A DNA stretch of 64,000 bases from Defluviitoga tunisiensis (GCF_000953715.1 NZ_LN824141.1:1738501-1802500), one strand, 5' to 3'. Counted from the first letter of the stretch, positions 19,214 through 29,500 are shown. The notes: generated by a model not told the origin, from the sequence alone. A program made the numbers and translations.

Positions 19214-19648
19214 TTAAGGGATAATAAAATTATTTTTGTTTTTCTTTGGATTTTCACCCTTCAAACTTTCAAGTTGCTTTAACAGTTCTGGTGAAGCAAC
19301 GCTTATATTACTTTTATCTTCTTCTTCTAAGAATTGACGCAATTTTTCTTGAAAATCCGCATATTGCCTTTTAAAATAATCAACATCATTATCAACCCAG
19401 TTAATGATTCCCTTGGTAATACTTTCAATCTTCTCTTCGTCAATTTCTTCCTTTTCGTCGCTTAATTGATTAAGTAGTACAAATTCTTCTTTAACTGCCT
19501 CTTTAACTTTATCTTCGTCTAATAAATTGTTTTTCCTTAATATTCTCAAAGCAACATCTGTTCGAAATTTAAGATCTTCTAAAGACATTTCTAAACTATC
19601 TAATCGTGCCATTAATACTTGTAAAAGTTGATCTAATGAAATTTGCAT
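19214..19648 (-). CDS. Hypothetical coiled-coil protein
   Basis: This is an unrecognised 144-residue acidic protein, almost entirely predicted-helix by eye. Leucine-spaced heptads run from MQISLDQLLQVLMARLDSLE through the middle, and a polar Lys/Asn-rich tail ends NNFIIP. There is no membrane segment or catalytic motif. A good ribosome site (aggag) precedes ATG 19648. It stands between nth and gpsA; context gives no clear job. Confidence 0.7.
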   Translation of the reverse strand: MQISLDQLLQVLMARLDSLEMSLEDLKFRTDVALRILRKNNLLDEDKVKEAVKEEFVLLNQLSDEKEEIDEEKIESITKGIINWVDNDVDYFKRQYADFQEKLRQFLEEEDKSNISVASPELLKQLESLKGENPKKNKNNFIIP

Positions 19649-19714
19649 TAAAAAGCCTCCTATAATTAATTACTGTTTTCTCAAATATAAGCTACAAATA
19701 ATACACTATTAACT

Positions 19715-20713
19715 TTAATAGAAAAATTCTGATTTTAAATCCCGCGTCATTAAATCATATATAGCTTTTTTTGGTTCCAGTTCCTCGTATAAAGCTTCAT
19801 AAATCTTAAACGCAATAGGCATTTCAATATTTTTAGCTCTAGCATCGTTATAAACAGCTTTCGCAGTGTATACACCCTCAGCTACCATCGACATTTCTTT
19901 GATTATTTCACCTAGATTTTTACCTGTTGATAGCTTTTCTCCAACATATCTATTTCTGCTATGTAAACTAGTACAAGTCACCACTAAATCACCAACTCCA
20001 GCTAAACCCATAAACGTCTCTTTCTTACCTCCATAATGTCTACCATATCTATTTATTTCAACGATTGCTCTAGTAATAAGTGCGGCTTTAGTGTTATCCC
20101 ATTTTCCAAAACCATCTATAACCCCTGCGCCTATCGCATAGATATTCTTGACTGCACCACTAATTTCAACTCCAATTAAATCTTCATTAGAGTATACTCT
20201 AAATGTTTTACTGCTAAATATTTTTTGAATATACTCGTTCATTCGTCTCTTTTTACTTGCTACAACAACGCTAGTAGGTACTCCTCTTGAAACTTCTTCG
20301 GCATGACTTGGACCACTCAATGTACAATAATTGAAATCTCCAATAATCTCTTTAAAAATATATTGTGGAAGTTTTAATGAGCTAATTTCCATTCCTTTCG
20401 AAAGATTAACAAATATCGTTTTACGTTTTAGTTTGGATTTATCTATGCTATTTAATACCGCTCTTATATACTGAACAGGAATAGCTATCACAGCAATATC
20501 TGCATGCTCTAAGCTTCTATTTATATCGGGTTCTGTTATAATGCTATGAGGTATTCTAACTCCTGGTAAATAACGTAAATTTTCGCCTTCATCAATAAGG
20601 GACAGTACTTCTTTACTTCTATCCCAAATTTTCACCTGATGACCATTATTTAATAACATAAGAGATATTGCTGTACCCCAACTTCCACCACCTAAGACAG
20701 TAACTTTAACCAT
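19715..20713 (-). CDS. gpsA: Glycerol-3-phosphate dehydrogenase [NAD(P)+]
   Basis: GpsA makes sn-glycerol-3-phosphate from dihydroxyacetone phosphate for membrane lipids. It has the N-terminal dinucleotide fold [10 protein letters not shown], the middle motif [20 protein letters not shown] with the catalytic Lys, and [14 protein letters not shown]. The length of 332 is normal. Its ATG overlaps the trmB stop codon by one base (TAATG), so the two are translationally coupled. Confidence 0.96.
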   Translation of the reverse strand: MVKVTVLGGGSWGTAISLMLLNNGHQVKIWDRSKEVLSLIDEGENLRYLPGVRIPHSIITEPDINRSLEHADIAVIAIPVQYIRAVLNSIDKSKLKRKTIFVNLSKGMEISSLKLPQYIFKEIIGDFNYCTLSGPSHAEEVSRGVPTSVVVASKKRRMNEYIQKIFSSKTFRVYSNEDLIGVEISGAVKNIYAIGAGVIDGFGKWDNTKAALITRAIVEINRYGRHYGGKKETFMGLAGVGDLVVTCTSLHSRNRYVGEKLSTGKNLGEIIKEMSMVAEGVYTAKAVYNDARAKNIEMPIAFKIYEALYEELEPKKAIYDLMTRDLKSEFFY

Positions 20714-21660
20714 TATTCTTCTAACTCCTCAGCTATTTTGTTTACAGCTTCTTTAACGGCCGGAGTCCTATAAGCTTTTGCTATATCATCTAATTTAACT
20801 AACCAATTATTATTACCTTTTGAAACCTCAATAAAAAAAGATTGAAAAAAACCGTTATCGTTACTAAAAATTTTCAAAAGATAGTTACTCTCTGGATTGC
20901 TACAATTATTATATACATCACTTACAAAGAAAACTGTATCTGCATGTTTGTATTTATAATTTTTCAAAGACTTTAACTTCGATAAATTAATTGATTTTAT
21001 TTTCTTATGTGACAATATATTTTCTCCCTCTATTAATCTTCGAATTGGTTTTTTACTTTTTTTTCTAGAAATCAACAAAAATTTAGATCTTCCCTCAGTT
21101 TCCCATTTTGCTTCATATCTGGTTTTTATAGGCATTTCAAAGTTGGTTTTTAAGGGACTAACATCAAAGCAACCATTGCGCATGAATCCATTTTTAACTT
21201 CTTGAGCATACCATTGAACATCAGTTGTTAATAACACTTCTCCATTAGGTTCTAAAACAGATGATAAAGTATCGATAAAATCCCCTGTAAAAAGCCTTTT
21301 TTTTGAATGTTTTTTCTTAGGCCAAGGACATGGAAAATTGACAATTACCTTATAAATTGAATCATCTGAGAAAAATTCTCGAACAGCAAACCTTGCATCT
21401 TCTAAAATTATCCTAATATTACCCAAATTAGAGGTAAAAATCTTCTTTTGAATTTTATAACAAGAAATTAATGATGTTTCAATCCCAATATAATTAAATT
21501 CTGGATATTTTTTTGCTAAACCAACTAAAAATTCTCCTCCACCAAACCCGATTTCTACAATAAGCTTTTTATTGTTACAAAAAATTTTAGACCAGTCAAT
21601 TGGGAAAAAATTAATTTCTTTAGTATATATTTGATATTTTCCTAAAAAAGAATAATCCAA
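20713..21660 (-). CDS. trmB: tRNA (guanine-N7-)-methyltransferase TrmB with C-terminal extension
   Basis: TrmB methylates G46 of tRNA. Residues 30-195 carry the SAM-binding [11 protein letters not shown] and the substrate motif [16 protein letters not shown] (TrmB usually has PDPWPKKRH; here Asp-Pro is replaced by Cys-Pro). About 115 further residues extend beyond the usual end, a lysine-rich linker followed by a small alpha/beta region. Similar long TrmB forms are known in Thermotogae. The start is TTG 21660 with gagaggag upstream. Confidence 0.9.
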   Translation of the reverse strand: MDYSFLGKYQIYTKEINFFPIDWSKIFCNNKKLIVEIGFGGGEFLVGLAKKYPEFNYIGIETSLISCYKIQKKIFTSNLGNIRIILEDARFAVREFFSDDSIYKVIVNFPCPWPKKKHSKKRLFTGDFIDTLSSVLEPNGEVLLTTDVQWYAQEVKNGFMRNGCFDVSPLKTNFEMPIKTRYEAKWETEGRSKFLLISRKKSKKPIRRLIEGENILSHKKIKSINLSKLKSLKNYKYKHADTVFFVSDVYNNCSNPESNYLLKIFSNDNGFFQSFFIEVSKGNNNWLVKLDDIAKAYRTPAVKEAVNKIAEELEE

Positions 21661-21730
21661 CTTACTCCTCTCTCTTAATAAAGGGAAGTCCCCATTTACG
21701 TCTCAATGTGATAAGGTGAAAATAGTATAA

Positions 21731-22048
21731 TTAATTAGCGACTTCTGTCTCTGCTGTATTCTCGCTAACTGGCTTTGTTTCACCCAAATATTGTTTAACC
21801 TTTCGATGTAATTGTGATTTCTTTCTAGCTGCATAATTTTTATGAACAACTCCCTTTGATTGGGCTGTATCAATAATTTTAAATGCTTTATCCAATAGTT
21901 GTGCAACTTTTTCTTTTTCTACATTTGCTTTGATACTTTTATCTATCTCTTTTTGTATTTCTTTAATTCTCTTCATATATCCTCTATTCTTAATCCTTCT
22001 TTTTTCAGATTGTTTAACTCTTTTTTCCGCAGATTTTGAGTTTGGCAC
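21731..22048 (-). CDS. rpsT: 30S ribosomal protein S20
   Basis: S20 is a helical ribosomal protein binding 16S rRNA. The 105-residue sequence starts MPNSKSAEKRVKQSEKRR and has the conserved DKAFKIIDTAQSKGVVHKN and RKKSQLHRKV segments. An acidic tail (ETKPVSENTAETEVAN) extends past the usual end. It stands alone, with the repeat-bearing spacer upstream. Confidence 0.96.
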   Translation of the reverse strand: MPNSKSAEKRVKQSEKRRIKNRGYMKRIKEIQKEIDKSIKANVEKEKVAQLLDKAFKIIDTAQSKGVVHKNYAARKKSQLHRKVKQYLGETKPVSENTAETEVAN

Positions 22049-22082
22049 TTAATTCTACCTCCTTATTATTTTGAAAAACTCA

Positions 22083-22353
22083 CTTTATAAATTCAGATTC
22101 TATTTTTATAAAATCTTTATTTCTTTATCTTTTTCGGTACTTGTACCAGGGAGGGGTGAGGGCTCCGCCCTGGACCCGTTATAAATTCAATGCTTACTTC
22201 TAGAAAATATTCATTTCTAAATTCTCTAATTTTGAATACTCTTTTTATAAATTCAGATTCTATTTTTATAAAATCTTTATTTCTTTATCTTTTTATCTCT
22301 TTCGGTACTTGTATCAGCGAGGGGTGAGGGCTCCGCCCTGGACCCATTATAAA
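22083..22353 (-). repeat. Two copies of the hairpin/palindrome intergenic repeat between metK and rpsT
   Basis: The 317-nt spacer holds two units. Palindromes lie at 22136-22147 (perfect ggtacttgtacc) and near 22313-22324 (one mismatch), each followed by the gagggctccgccct hairpin. A flank of about 50 nt (22085-22135) recurs almost unchanged at 22245-22295, giving a period near 160-180 nt. Orientation matches the minus-strand genes on both sides. No gene or other RNA was recognised here. Confidence 0.85.
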
Positions 22354-22365
22354 TAATAGAATTAT

Positions 22366-23574
22366 TTATAACCCTAGAGCACTTCTCAATTCTTTAACTT
22401 TATCTAACTTCTCCCATGGAAATTCAAAGTCGTCTCTTCCAAAATGTCCATATGCAGCTGTTTTTTTATAAAAAGGTTGAAGTAGGTTTAAATTTTCGAT
22501 AATAGCAGCAGGCCTAAAATCGAATATTTCTCGAACTACTTTATAAATTTTCTCTTCATCTACTTTTGCTGTTCCTCTTGTATCTATATTTATAGAAACT
22601 GGTTGAGCGACACCTATAGCATAAGACAACTGAATTAAGACTTCCTCAGCAGCACCACTAGCAACTAAATTTTTTGCCACATATCTAGCCATATAAGTTG
22701 CAGATCTATCAACCTTTGTAGGATCTTTTCCAGAAAAAGCACCTCCACCATGAGGAGCCCAACCTCCATAGGTATCAACTATTATTTTTCTTCCTGTTAA
22801 ACCTGTATCTGCCTGAGGTCCTCCGATAACAAATCTTCCGGTAGGATTGATTAATATCTTGGTATCTTTTGTAATAAGTTCTTGAGGAATAACAGGTTCA
22901 ATCACATATTTCTTAATTCCCTCTTCTAGTTCTTGCCGTGTAACATCGGGTGCATGTTGTGCAGATATTAAAATTGTATCTATTGCAACAGGTTTAAAAT
23001 TCTCGTCATATGCAACTGTAACTTGTGTTTTTCCATCTGGCCTTAAAAATTCTACTACCTTTGACTTCCTTACTTCAGATAACCTTCGTGCGAGTCTATG
23101 AGCTAAGACAATAGGCATTGGCATATAAACATCTGTTTCGTTTGTTGCATATCCAAACATAATTCCTTGGTCTCCAGCTCCAATGCGATCATACGGATCT
23201 ATCTTATCTTTTTTGGTTTTTGATTCAAAAGATTTATCTACTCCCATAGCAATATCTGGAGATTGTTCTTCTATTGCAGTTACTACTGCACATGTTTCAC
23301 CATCAAAACCAAACTTAGCCCTGTTGTAACCTATCTCAAGAACCGTATTCCTTGCAACTGTAGGTACATCTACATAAGCGCTTGTCCTAATCTCACCAGT
23401 CACTACAACTAAACCTCTAGTAACAAGGGTTTCAACAGCAGACCGTACATTTATTCTATTATCTTTAGGTTCTTTTTCTAACAATGTATCAAGTATTGCA
23501 TCAGAAATTTGATCACAGATTTTGTCTGGATGTCCTTCTGTTACGCTTTCACTTGTAAAGAGCATTTTCTTCAT
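22366..23574 (-). CDS. metK: S-adenosylmethionine synthetase
   Basis: MetK makes SAM from methionine and ATP. The 402-residue protein has [17 protein letters not shown] at the N-terminus, [12 protein letters not shown] and the P-loop-like [16 protein letters not shown]. It is complete. The ATG has aggaggac upstream. I looked for a SAM riboswitch in the leader and saw none; a decayed repeat copy lies 140 nt upstream instead. Confidence 0.97.
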   Translation of the reverse strand: MKKMLFTSESVTEGHPDKICDQISDAILDTLLEKEPKDNRINVRSAVETLVTRGLVVVTGEIRTSAYVDVPTVARNTVLEIGYNRAKFGFDGETCAVVTAIEEQSPDIAMGVDKSFESKTKKDKIDPYDRIGAGDQGIMFGYATNETDVYMPMPIVLAHRLARRLSEVRKSKVVEFLRPDGKTQVTVAYDENFKPVAIDTILISAQHAPDVTRQELEEGIKKYVIEPVIPQELITKDTKILINPTGRFVIGGPQADTGLTGRKIIVDTYGGWAPHGGGAFSGKDPTKVDRSATYMARYVAKNLVASGAAEEVLIQLSYAIGVAQPVSINIDTRGTAKVDEEKIYKVVREIFDFRPAAIIENLNLLQPFYKKTAAYGHFGRDDFEFPWEKLDKVKELRSALGL

Positions 23575-23606
23575 TATTCGTCCTCCTATTATCTTATCTT
23601 CTTACC

Positions 23607-23775
23607 AACATTAGAAATTCTAAAATCTGAAATAGATATATTTTTCATATTTGATTTTTTACATAATACCTTTTCAATCCTAATCTTTACTGACTCTTAA
23701 TTTCTTTAACTTTTCGGTACTTGCACCAAAGAATGGGAAAAACTATGACCTAGAACCATCATAAATTTAAAATCC
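23607..23775 (-). repeat. Degenerate copy of the intergenic repeat upstream of metK
   Basis: Within the 326-nt spacer before metK, ggtacttgcacc at 23716-23727 is followed by a unit whose GC hairpin has decayed (gggaaaaactatgacctagaacc) but which keeps the distal ataaattt. The left flank (TAGAAATTCTAAAATCT and TTTCATATTTGATTTTTT, 23610-23660) matches the flank at 2415-2455 upstream of mfd. The rest of the spacer, to 23900, shows nothing recognisable. Confidence 0.65.
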
Positions 23776-23900
23776 CATTTTTATTAAACAAGTTGATTTG
23801 AAATTCGACAATAAACAAAAATCCGACTCTAATTATATCAAAAAAAAATGATTCGTCAACCATTAAAGAGAAACATTAGATTAACTTTTTGAAATTCTTA

Positions 23901-24905
23901 TTAATATGGTTTTACAAACTTTATATTATATGTTTTCTCATTTCCCCAAAAATCTTCTAAAACTATTTTACCTCTCAAATCTCCAGAAGTATTATGTGAA
24001 AATGCAGAAAAATCATTAACAACTATTGGAGTCATGTTGTAATCAGAATACATTTTAATCCAGTAAACAGATGCTGTAGAAGCGTAAGCATAAATAATAT
24101 CGGCGTTATATACCTCATCTTCTTTTAACTTACTAAAATCGACTTTATAAGTTAAGATATCATTTATGTATAGGGATACCTTTTTTGGAACTATAGTTGA
24201 GTTATCTCCCAACTTTTCTCTAACTCTAACATCAATTTTAGGATAAACACCTGCATATTCTACTATATTTTCCTGATTATCAGAAATATCAAAATACTTA
24301 TTATTAGAACGAATTTGTATAAGCTCTAATTGTTTTGATCTTGTCTCTTGATACTCTAAAAATTCTAAAGCATCATAAATGATTTGCCCCTCAGAAGTCT
24401 CTTCTAGCACTTCAAAATGTAAATGAGGGGCTGTCGCTTCTCCGGTAGCCCCTGAGTTTGCTATAATTTCGTTGGCTTTTATTGGTATTTCTCCTGTGGG
24501 AAATACTATTTCAATTCTTTGATTACCAAATTCTTCGCTAACAAGATCCACATATCTGGAAATTTTGTCAGAAAAACTTTGAAGATGAGCATAACCAGTT
24601 ATTAAACCTGTATCTTCATGCATTATAAAAACAGCGTTTCCATATAGATTATCATTTATCCATACTTTATACAGGTATCCGTCTCCACCAGAATAAACCG
24701 GAAGTCCTGTCCTTCCAAAAGTTGAAAAATCTATACCCAAATGAAAATGGGAAACTGGCCCTGTATTCCTATATTCACCAAATGCTGCAGTAATGTAAGA
24801 ATTTTTAATTGGTAGTTGAAAAAGTTGTGCATATAAAGATAATGAAACAACCACCAAAATAAAAAAGATAGAAATATATTTCTTTATCAAACTTAATCCC
24901 TCCAA
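23901..24905 (-). CDS. M23-family (LytM-like) peptidase, exported
   Basis: This is a probable cell-wall endopeptidase or an inactive LytM-type regulator. An N-terminal hydrophobic segment (residues 7-26) is a signal peptide or anchor. The zinc motifs HFHLGID (His55, Asp59) and APHLHFEV, plus GYAHL, are intact, so catalysis is plausible. After the LytM domain (about 30-185) comes about 150 residues of beta-rich sequence with no recognised domain. It is 82 nt after hfq, in the same direction. Confidence 0.88.
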   Translation of the reverse strand: MEGLSLIKKYISIFFILVVVSLSLYAQLFQLPIKNSYITAAFGEYRNTGPVSHFHLGIDFSTFGRTGLPVYSGGDGYLYKVWINDNLYGNAVFIMHEDTGLITGYAHLQSFSDKISRYVDLVSEEFGNQRIEIVFPTGEIPIKANEIIANSGATGEATAPHLHFEVLEETSEGQIIYDALEFLEYQETRSKQLELIQIRSNNKYFDISDNQENIVEYAGVYPKIDVRVREKLGDNSTIVPKKVSLYINDILTYKVDFSKLKEDEVYNADIIYAYASTASVYWIKMYSDYNMTPIVVNDFSAFSHNTSGDLRGKIVLEDFWGNEKTYNIKFVKPY

Positions 24906-24986
24906 ATTTTTCTTTTATAATATATTAGATAAAATCAAAAAAAGACTATAAAAATAAACACAAAATAAGTAAAAAACTAGATAATA

Positions 24987-25241
24987 CTACTCGTTAGTGC
25001 CTGTTGGAGTGTCTTGAAATAACTTGATGTATTTAGAAGGGACCATCATTTTTACAGCATGCTTATAAACTAGTGATTGCTCGCCGCTTTTCTCTAAAAG
25101 AATAGTATAATCGTCAAAAGATCTAACTATACCGCTGGTTTGAAATCCCCCTTCTAAATATACTTTAACTTCTATCTTATTGATACGTAAAATATTCAAA
25201 AATCTATCCTGCAAGTTAAATTTTTCAGCCACTTTTATCAC
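24987..25241 (-). CDS. hfq: RNA chaperone Hfq
   Basis: Hfq is the hexameric Sm-like RNA chaperone. It has the 84-residue Sm fold with FLNILRINKIEVKVYLEGG, TILLEKSGEQSLVYKHA (the YKHA Sm2 motif) and a short tail. It follows miaA by 2 nt, the usual miaA-hfq pairing. Hfq in a thermophilic Thermotogae genome implies small-RNA regulation, which bears on the hairpin repeats reported here. Confidence 0.96.
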   Translation of the reverse strand: MIKVAEKFNLQDRFLNILRINKIEVKVYLEGGFQTSGIVRSFDDYTILLEKSGEQSLVYKHAVKMMVPSKYIKLFQDTPTGTNE

Positions 25242-25243
25242 CC

Positions 25244-26173
25244 CTATTTTTGTTGTTTTATTTTAAGAATAATTTCTCTTATAGCATAATCTTCAGAAAT
25301 TTCACTCAAATTTAACCACAATGCGTCTTCAAATCTTCTAAAATAAATTATCTGTCTTCTAGCATAGTTCCTGGTATTTACCTTTATTTTATGTACCATT
25401 GTATCATAATCTAATTCACCTTCTAAATATTTTATCACTTCTTTATATCCAATTGTATTTAGTGAATTTAAATTTTTTGAAAACCCTGCTTCTAGTATTT
25501 TTTTGACTTCTTCAATAAGTCCCTCTTCAAGCATTTTCTCAACTCTCAAATTAATTCTTTCATGTAATTCTTTTCTATCTCTATCTAAAACAATTATTTC
25601 ATAGTCATATTTTGGTCGCTCAGGTCCTTCATACTTTATTAATTCTCCCATTCTTTTCCCTGTAACAATGTATATCTCAATAGCTCTTATCGTTCTCTTA
25701 ATATCGTTTGGATGTATTCTTAAAGCACTTTCAGGGTCTATATCAGTTAAAATTTTTCTAAGTACTCCTGGATTTTCATTTTCTAGTTTTCGAAGATGAG
25801 TTCTTACACCATAATCAGATTTAACGTTTAAAAAACCCTTTTGAAGAGCATCTATATATAGACCAGTTCCTCCCACTAGTATTGGAATTCTATTATTCAT
25901 AATTATCTCATTAATTGTTTTTTCTGCGACCAGTTTATAATCATAAGCAGTAAAATGTTGGTCTAATTCAACAAATCCAAACAAATGATGTTTTACCAAT
26001 TTCATTGCTTGTTCATCAGGAAACGATGTCCCAATTTTTAAATCTTTATAAACCTGTCTTGAATCTAAACAAACTATTTCACCGTTTAATTGCTGGGCTA
26101 CTTTTATTGAAATTTCTGTTTTTCCAACAGCTGTAGGTCCCGTAATTATTAAAACCTTATCTTTGTTGTTCAT
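25244..26173 (-). CDS. miaA: tRNA dimethylallyltransferase MiaA
   Basis: MiaA adds a dimethylallyl group to A37 of tRNAs reading UNN codons. P-loop GPTAVGKTE, DSRQVYKDLKIGT, GGTGLYIDAL and TRNYARRQ-type (NTRNYARRQIIYFRR) motifs are all present. The length of 309 is normal. It overlaps the upstream methyltransferase gene by 4 nt (ATGA) and is 2 nt from hfq. Confidence 0.97.
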   Translation of the reverse strand: MNNKDKVLIITGPTAVGKTEISIKVAQQLNGEIVCLDSRQVYKDLKIGTSFPDEQAMKLVKHHLFGFVELDQHFTAYDYKLVAEKTINEIIMNNRIPILVGGTGLYIDALQKGFLNVKSDYGVRTHLRKLENENPGVLRKILTDIDPESALRIHPNDIKRTIRAIEIYIVTGKRMGELIKYEGPERPKYDYEIIVLDRDRKELHERINLRVEKMLEEGLIEEVKKILEAGFSKNLNSLNTIGYKEVIKYLEGELDYDTMVHKIKVNTRNYARRQIIYFRRFEDALWLNLSEISEDYAIREIILKIKQQK

Positions 26174-26949
26174 TTCTTTTCAATCACTCCAAAAATAACA
26201 CCACTTTTTTTGCTCCCTATTTTCAAATCAAATTGAAACTCATCCCAAATAGAGTCATAAATACGAGCCTTAACTACTACTCTTTTTTTGGAAATTCTAA
26301 TCATATTCTCTAAATCAATTTTGTCTATCTTATCATAATTTGCGAACTTTCTTAGAGGATTAATAGAATTTGATTTTAATTGAGGATTTTCAAACATTGG
26401 ATCACAATACACAATATCATAGCAATTGTCATCTTGCTTCTTTATAAATTCTTTGTAATTTTCATGATATATTTTGATTTTTTTAGAAGATTCTTTCAGC
26501 CATAATTCATCAAATTGATATGCATTTATACTCTCTTTTACAACTAAATATATTGGAAATGAAGCCTCAATACCTATTATTTCTCTACAAAAATAACCTA
26601 GTAGAAGAGCATCACTGCCAAGTCCTAATGTCAAATCCAAAACTACATCATTTGCATCAGGTTTCACCGATTCTATCAAATAATCATTCCCATTTTTTAA
26701 ATAATTATTAAGTCGTATTTTCGAAACAGAAGGATGGAAAAACAATCTTCCATCCTTCCACTTACAATCTACTGTTAAATTTTTATTTACAACAAAATAA
26801 CTGTCAATGTTTTTCAAATAATTCTTTAAATTTTTTCTTTCGTAATAGATCCCGTTATATTTTGTAGCTAGTTCCATAGCCTTATGAACCTGTTTCTCAC
26901 AAGGGTCATGGGATGTTGTGAATATCCATTTGATAAAATCCTCCATCAT
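26170..26949 (-). CDS. Class I SAM-dependent methyltransferase, RsmJ-like
   Basis: The 259-residue protein has a SAM-binding core with DVVLDLTLGLGSDALLLGYF (motif I, near 110) and VYCDPMFENPQ. The DPMF catalytic motif resembles RsmJ (16S rRNA m2G1516 methyltransferase). The N-terminal about 80 residues differ from enterobacterial RsmJ. It starts at one of two adjacent ATGs and overlaps the DivIC-like gene by 44 nt and miaA by 4 nt. An RNA-modifying role fits the miaA neighbour; the substrate is inferred. Confidence 0.75.
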   Translation of the reverse strand: MMEDFIKWIFTTSHDPCEKQVHKAMELATKYNGIYYERKNLKNYLKNIDSYFVVNKNLTVDCKWKDGRLFFHPSVSKIRLNNYLKNGNDYLIESVKPDANDVVLDLTLGLGSDALLLGYFCREIIGIEASFPIYLVVKESINAYQFDELWLKESSKKIKIYHENYKEFIKKQDDNCYDIVYCDPMFENPQLKSNSINPLRKFANYDKIDKIDLENMIRISKKRVVVKARIYDSIWDEFQFDLKIGSKKSGVIFGVIEKK

Positions 26950-27238
26950 TAAGCAGTACTCCTTTTTTCTTCAATTCATCCTCTAAAGAGGAGATAATTT
27001 GTTCTCTTTCTTCAATCTTTTTTTGTAACTCAATTTTTTTTGAAGCTAAACTTTCATATTCATTTTTTAAAGAATGATAATACATAACTAATCTCATTAT
27101 TTGGTAAACCATGAAAAAAATAATAAATATTAAGGCAAGCAACACAAAAGTCCTCCACAAATAGGAAAAAAAATTATTATTATTCTTATGAAAAATATTT
27201 TTTTTAGTTTTTTTACCTTCTAAATCAATGAAAGGCAC
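26906..27238 (-). CDS. DivIC/FtsB-like septum-formation protein
   Basis: The 110-residue bitopic protein has a basic N-terminus, one membrane helix (residues about 29-50) and then a coiled coil (SLKNEYESLASKKIELQKKI...SLEDELKKK). This is the architecture of DivIC/FtsB/FtsL division proteins. The family is too divergent for certainty. The start is GTG 27238. The long 44-nt overlap with the methyltransferase gene suggests coupling or an overlong C-terminus. Confidence 0.6.
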   Translation of the reverse strand: MPFIDLEGKKTKKNIFHKNNNNFFSYLWRTFVLLALIFIIFFMVYQIMRLVMYYHSLKNEYESLASKKIELQKKIEEREQIISSLEDELKKKGVLLNDGGFYQMDIHNIP

Positions 27239-27268
27239 GTTTTACACATCCCATTAAAGTAAACTTGC

Positions 27269-29500
27269 TTACCCTTTCAGTCCAGTTCTTGATATTCCCT
27301 CCACAAAATACTGTTGTAAAAACAAGAACAATATGACTACTGGAATCATAGAAAATGTAGAAGCAGCCATAAGCAGATTGTAAATCTCACCCGCATCAGT
27401 CCTGAAATTTTGTAAACCCACAGCAAGGGTTCTCATTTCAGGGCTTTTTGTTACAATTAAAACCCATAGAAAAGCATTCCAACTACCAACAAACTTTAAC
27501 AATCCACCTGTTAAAATTGCGGGTTTACTTAAAGGTACCATTACGGTCCATAAAAACCTCCAACTACTTGAACCGTCTATCTTAGCTGCATCCCATAAAT
27601 CATTTGGAATTGTCATAAACTGTTGTCTAATTAAAAAAATAGCAAACACACTAATAACCCACGGAACTATCAATGCATAATAACTGTCTATCCATGAGAA
27701 TTTGCTAATAGTTATATAGTTAGGTACTAATAGCACTTCACCAGGAACCATCATAGTAGCTAAAAATATAGTAAAAATGGCATTTTTTCCCCAAAAGTTT
27801 AATTTTGCAAAAGCAAAAGCGGCCATTGAAGCAAAAATAACCTCTAACAATGTAGTTACTAAAGCTACAAAGATAGTGTTTATATAATATCTAGAAAAGG
27901 GAGCAGAATTCCATGCATCAACATAATTTTGAAATACATTTGCTAATCTTTGAGTAAAACTAAAACCAACTTTACTATATGGCTCTTCATCGACTAACCA
28001 AACTGAAGGTACATTGTTTGTATATATTTCAATCCTGGAATTGTCTTTAAACAAGATTTTATCTATAAAAGAAGGAGCTTGATCAATCTTAACTTTTGAT
28101 GTTGAATCAATGTAAAATACATCAAATTCTTTAATAATTTTATCATATTCTGTCCTCTTTTTCAAAATACTTTCAAACTCTGCTTGTTTATTTACCACAT
28201 TTTGTATAAGAAAATTATATTCACCTTGAGAAAGAACACTTTTCGCATTTTCAAGAGTAACTCCTCTGTTTACTAGGGTCCTTAATATATTAACCCAAGT
28301 TTGTACTTCGGTAGGTTCTTGTGCTAAACTGCGTTCAACTTCACTGACAAACATTCTTTCAAAATATGACACAACTTCTTTGTTCAAAGAATTAATATTT
28401 TTAGGGCTCGCAAGATCTCTCACTATTACTTTAAAATATTCTGGAAAATTCATATTTTCCAAATCGTTTATGAGATTATTATATTTATCTTGCTTAGTCG
28501 GAACTTGAAAGGAAATATAAACTTTGTCAAGTGTTTTATCCTGTATTTGGCGATACTCGTTTTGAAAATAAACATAAAAAATCAAGGAATTAACTTCTTC
28601 AATCAGAGGATTATAGATGTTACGTTGAATTAAAGTGTTTGTGTTGCGTAGAATATCATCCTCAAATGTGTCTACTTTTGATAAAAAGTTTACAAGTAAT
28701 TCCACAATTTCTTCTACTTCTTGCTGTTTTACCAGCCTCAATTCTGGTTTATATTGACTTAATTGTTGATTTATCGAGTTAGCCTCTTCTCTAATATTTG
28801 TAAGATAATCAATAAATATTTGTTTGGAACTTTCTATTTTTTCTATTTCTATAGCATCCATTGCAGGGGTAACCCTAAAATAAGGAAGAAGATTTATGTT
28901 TCTTTCTAAAGTTAAGTTGATAAAATCAGTTATTTTCGTTAGAGTTTGCTGAACCCTTCTTATAGTCAACGTTTGCCTGTAATAACCATCTGATTTTGAA
29001 AAGAGACTGTAATAGATAGTTTCAAAATTCTCTAACGTATAAGCCTCTTTAGACAATATACTTTTAAGATCATCTCTTAATTCAAGATTTTTTATATATT
29101 CAAAAATGTTTGATAATAATGTTTCTACATCAGAACTCTCAGAATAATTAATATTTCTAAGCAATATTTCAAACTGGCCTCTTCTAACATAATCACCTTC
29201 AATATTATAAACTAACCTATATGGATTATGCTTTTCTTCGACCGCTAACGTTCTAAACTCCTCTAAACTCAAACCCCGTCTGATATCATACGACGAAGGG
29301 GCAACTTGTAAATTTAACGTCCATTCTTTTTTAAAATTTTTTGTAGACCACGTAGGTGGCCATTCATTAATTTCGCTTGGCGCTTTTAATGAAGTAACAA
29401 TCATCCAAGCAAAGGGTAATAACATCATAATAGCTCCCGCAGATAAAAGGAGATATACAACCAATTTCCACATTGTCTTTAAAAAATTGCTATAGTTCAA
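27269..29500 (-). CDS. ABC sugar transporter permease (MalG type) with a very large extracytoplasmic insertion
   Basis: This is an inner-membrane permease of carbohydrate ABC importers. The first membrane helix (residues 12-37) is followed by MIVTSLKAPSEINEWPPTW, normal for MalG. Then about 450 residues of hydrophilic, helical, Glu/Asn/Gln-rich sequence are inserted (about 60-510) before the remaining five helices. The EAA loop DLWDAAKIDGSSSWRF (about 635-650) and the C-terminus are normal, so the importer core looks functional. MalG-type proteins are usually near 280 residues. It is paired with the permease upstream, but no binding protein or ATPase lies nearby. Confidence 0.88.
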   Translation of the reverse strand: MNYSNFLKTMWKLVVYLLLSAGAIMMLLPFAWMIVTSLKAPSEINEWPPTWSTKNFKKEWTLNLQVAPSSYDIRRGLSLEEFRTLAVEEKHNPYRLVYNIEGDYVRRGQFEILLRNINYSESSDVETLLSNIFEYIKNLELRDDLKSILSKEAYTLENFETIYYSLFSKSDGYYRQTLTIRRVQQTLTKITDFINLTLERNINLLPYFRVTPAMDAIEIEKIESSKQIFIDYLTNIREEANSINQQLSQYKPELRLVKQQEVEEIVELLVNFLSKVDTFEDDILRNTNTLIQRNIYNPLIEEVNSLIFYVYFQNEYRQIQDKTLDKVYISFQVPTKQDKYNNLINDLENMNFPEYFKVIVRDLASPKNINSLNKEVVSYFERMFVSEVERSLAQEPTEVQTWVNILRTLVNRGVTLENAKSVLSQGEYNFLIQNVVNKQAEFESILKKRTEYDKIIKEFDVFYIDSTSKVKIDQAPSFIDKILFKDNSRIEIYTNNVPSVWLVDEEPYSKVGFSFTQRLANVFQNYVDAWNSAPFSRYYINTIFVALVTTLLEVIFASMAAFAFAKLNFWGKNAIFTIFLATMMVPGEVLLVPNYITISKFSWIDSYYALIVPWVISVFAIFLIRQQFMTIPNDLWDAAKIDGSSSWRFLWTVMVPLSKPAILTGGLLKFVGSWNAFLWVLIVTKSPEMRTLAVGLQNFRTDAGEIYNLLMAASTFSMIPVVILFLFLQQYFVEGISRTGLKG

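Noticed and set aside
21703-21906. Minus-strand 67-codon frame across rpsT
   Set aside because: It is an alternative frame of the S20 gene with no ribosome site; rpsT is certain.
23575-23900. SAM riboswitch before metK
   Set aside because: I looked for the paired helices and conserved loops of SAM-I/II types and saw only a decayed repeat copy.
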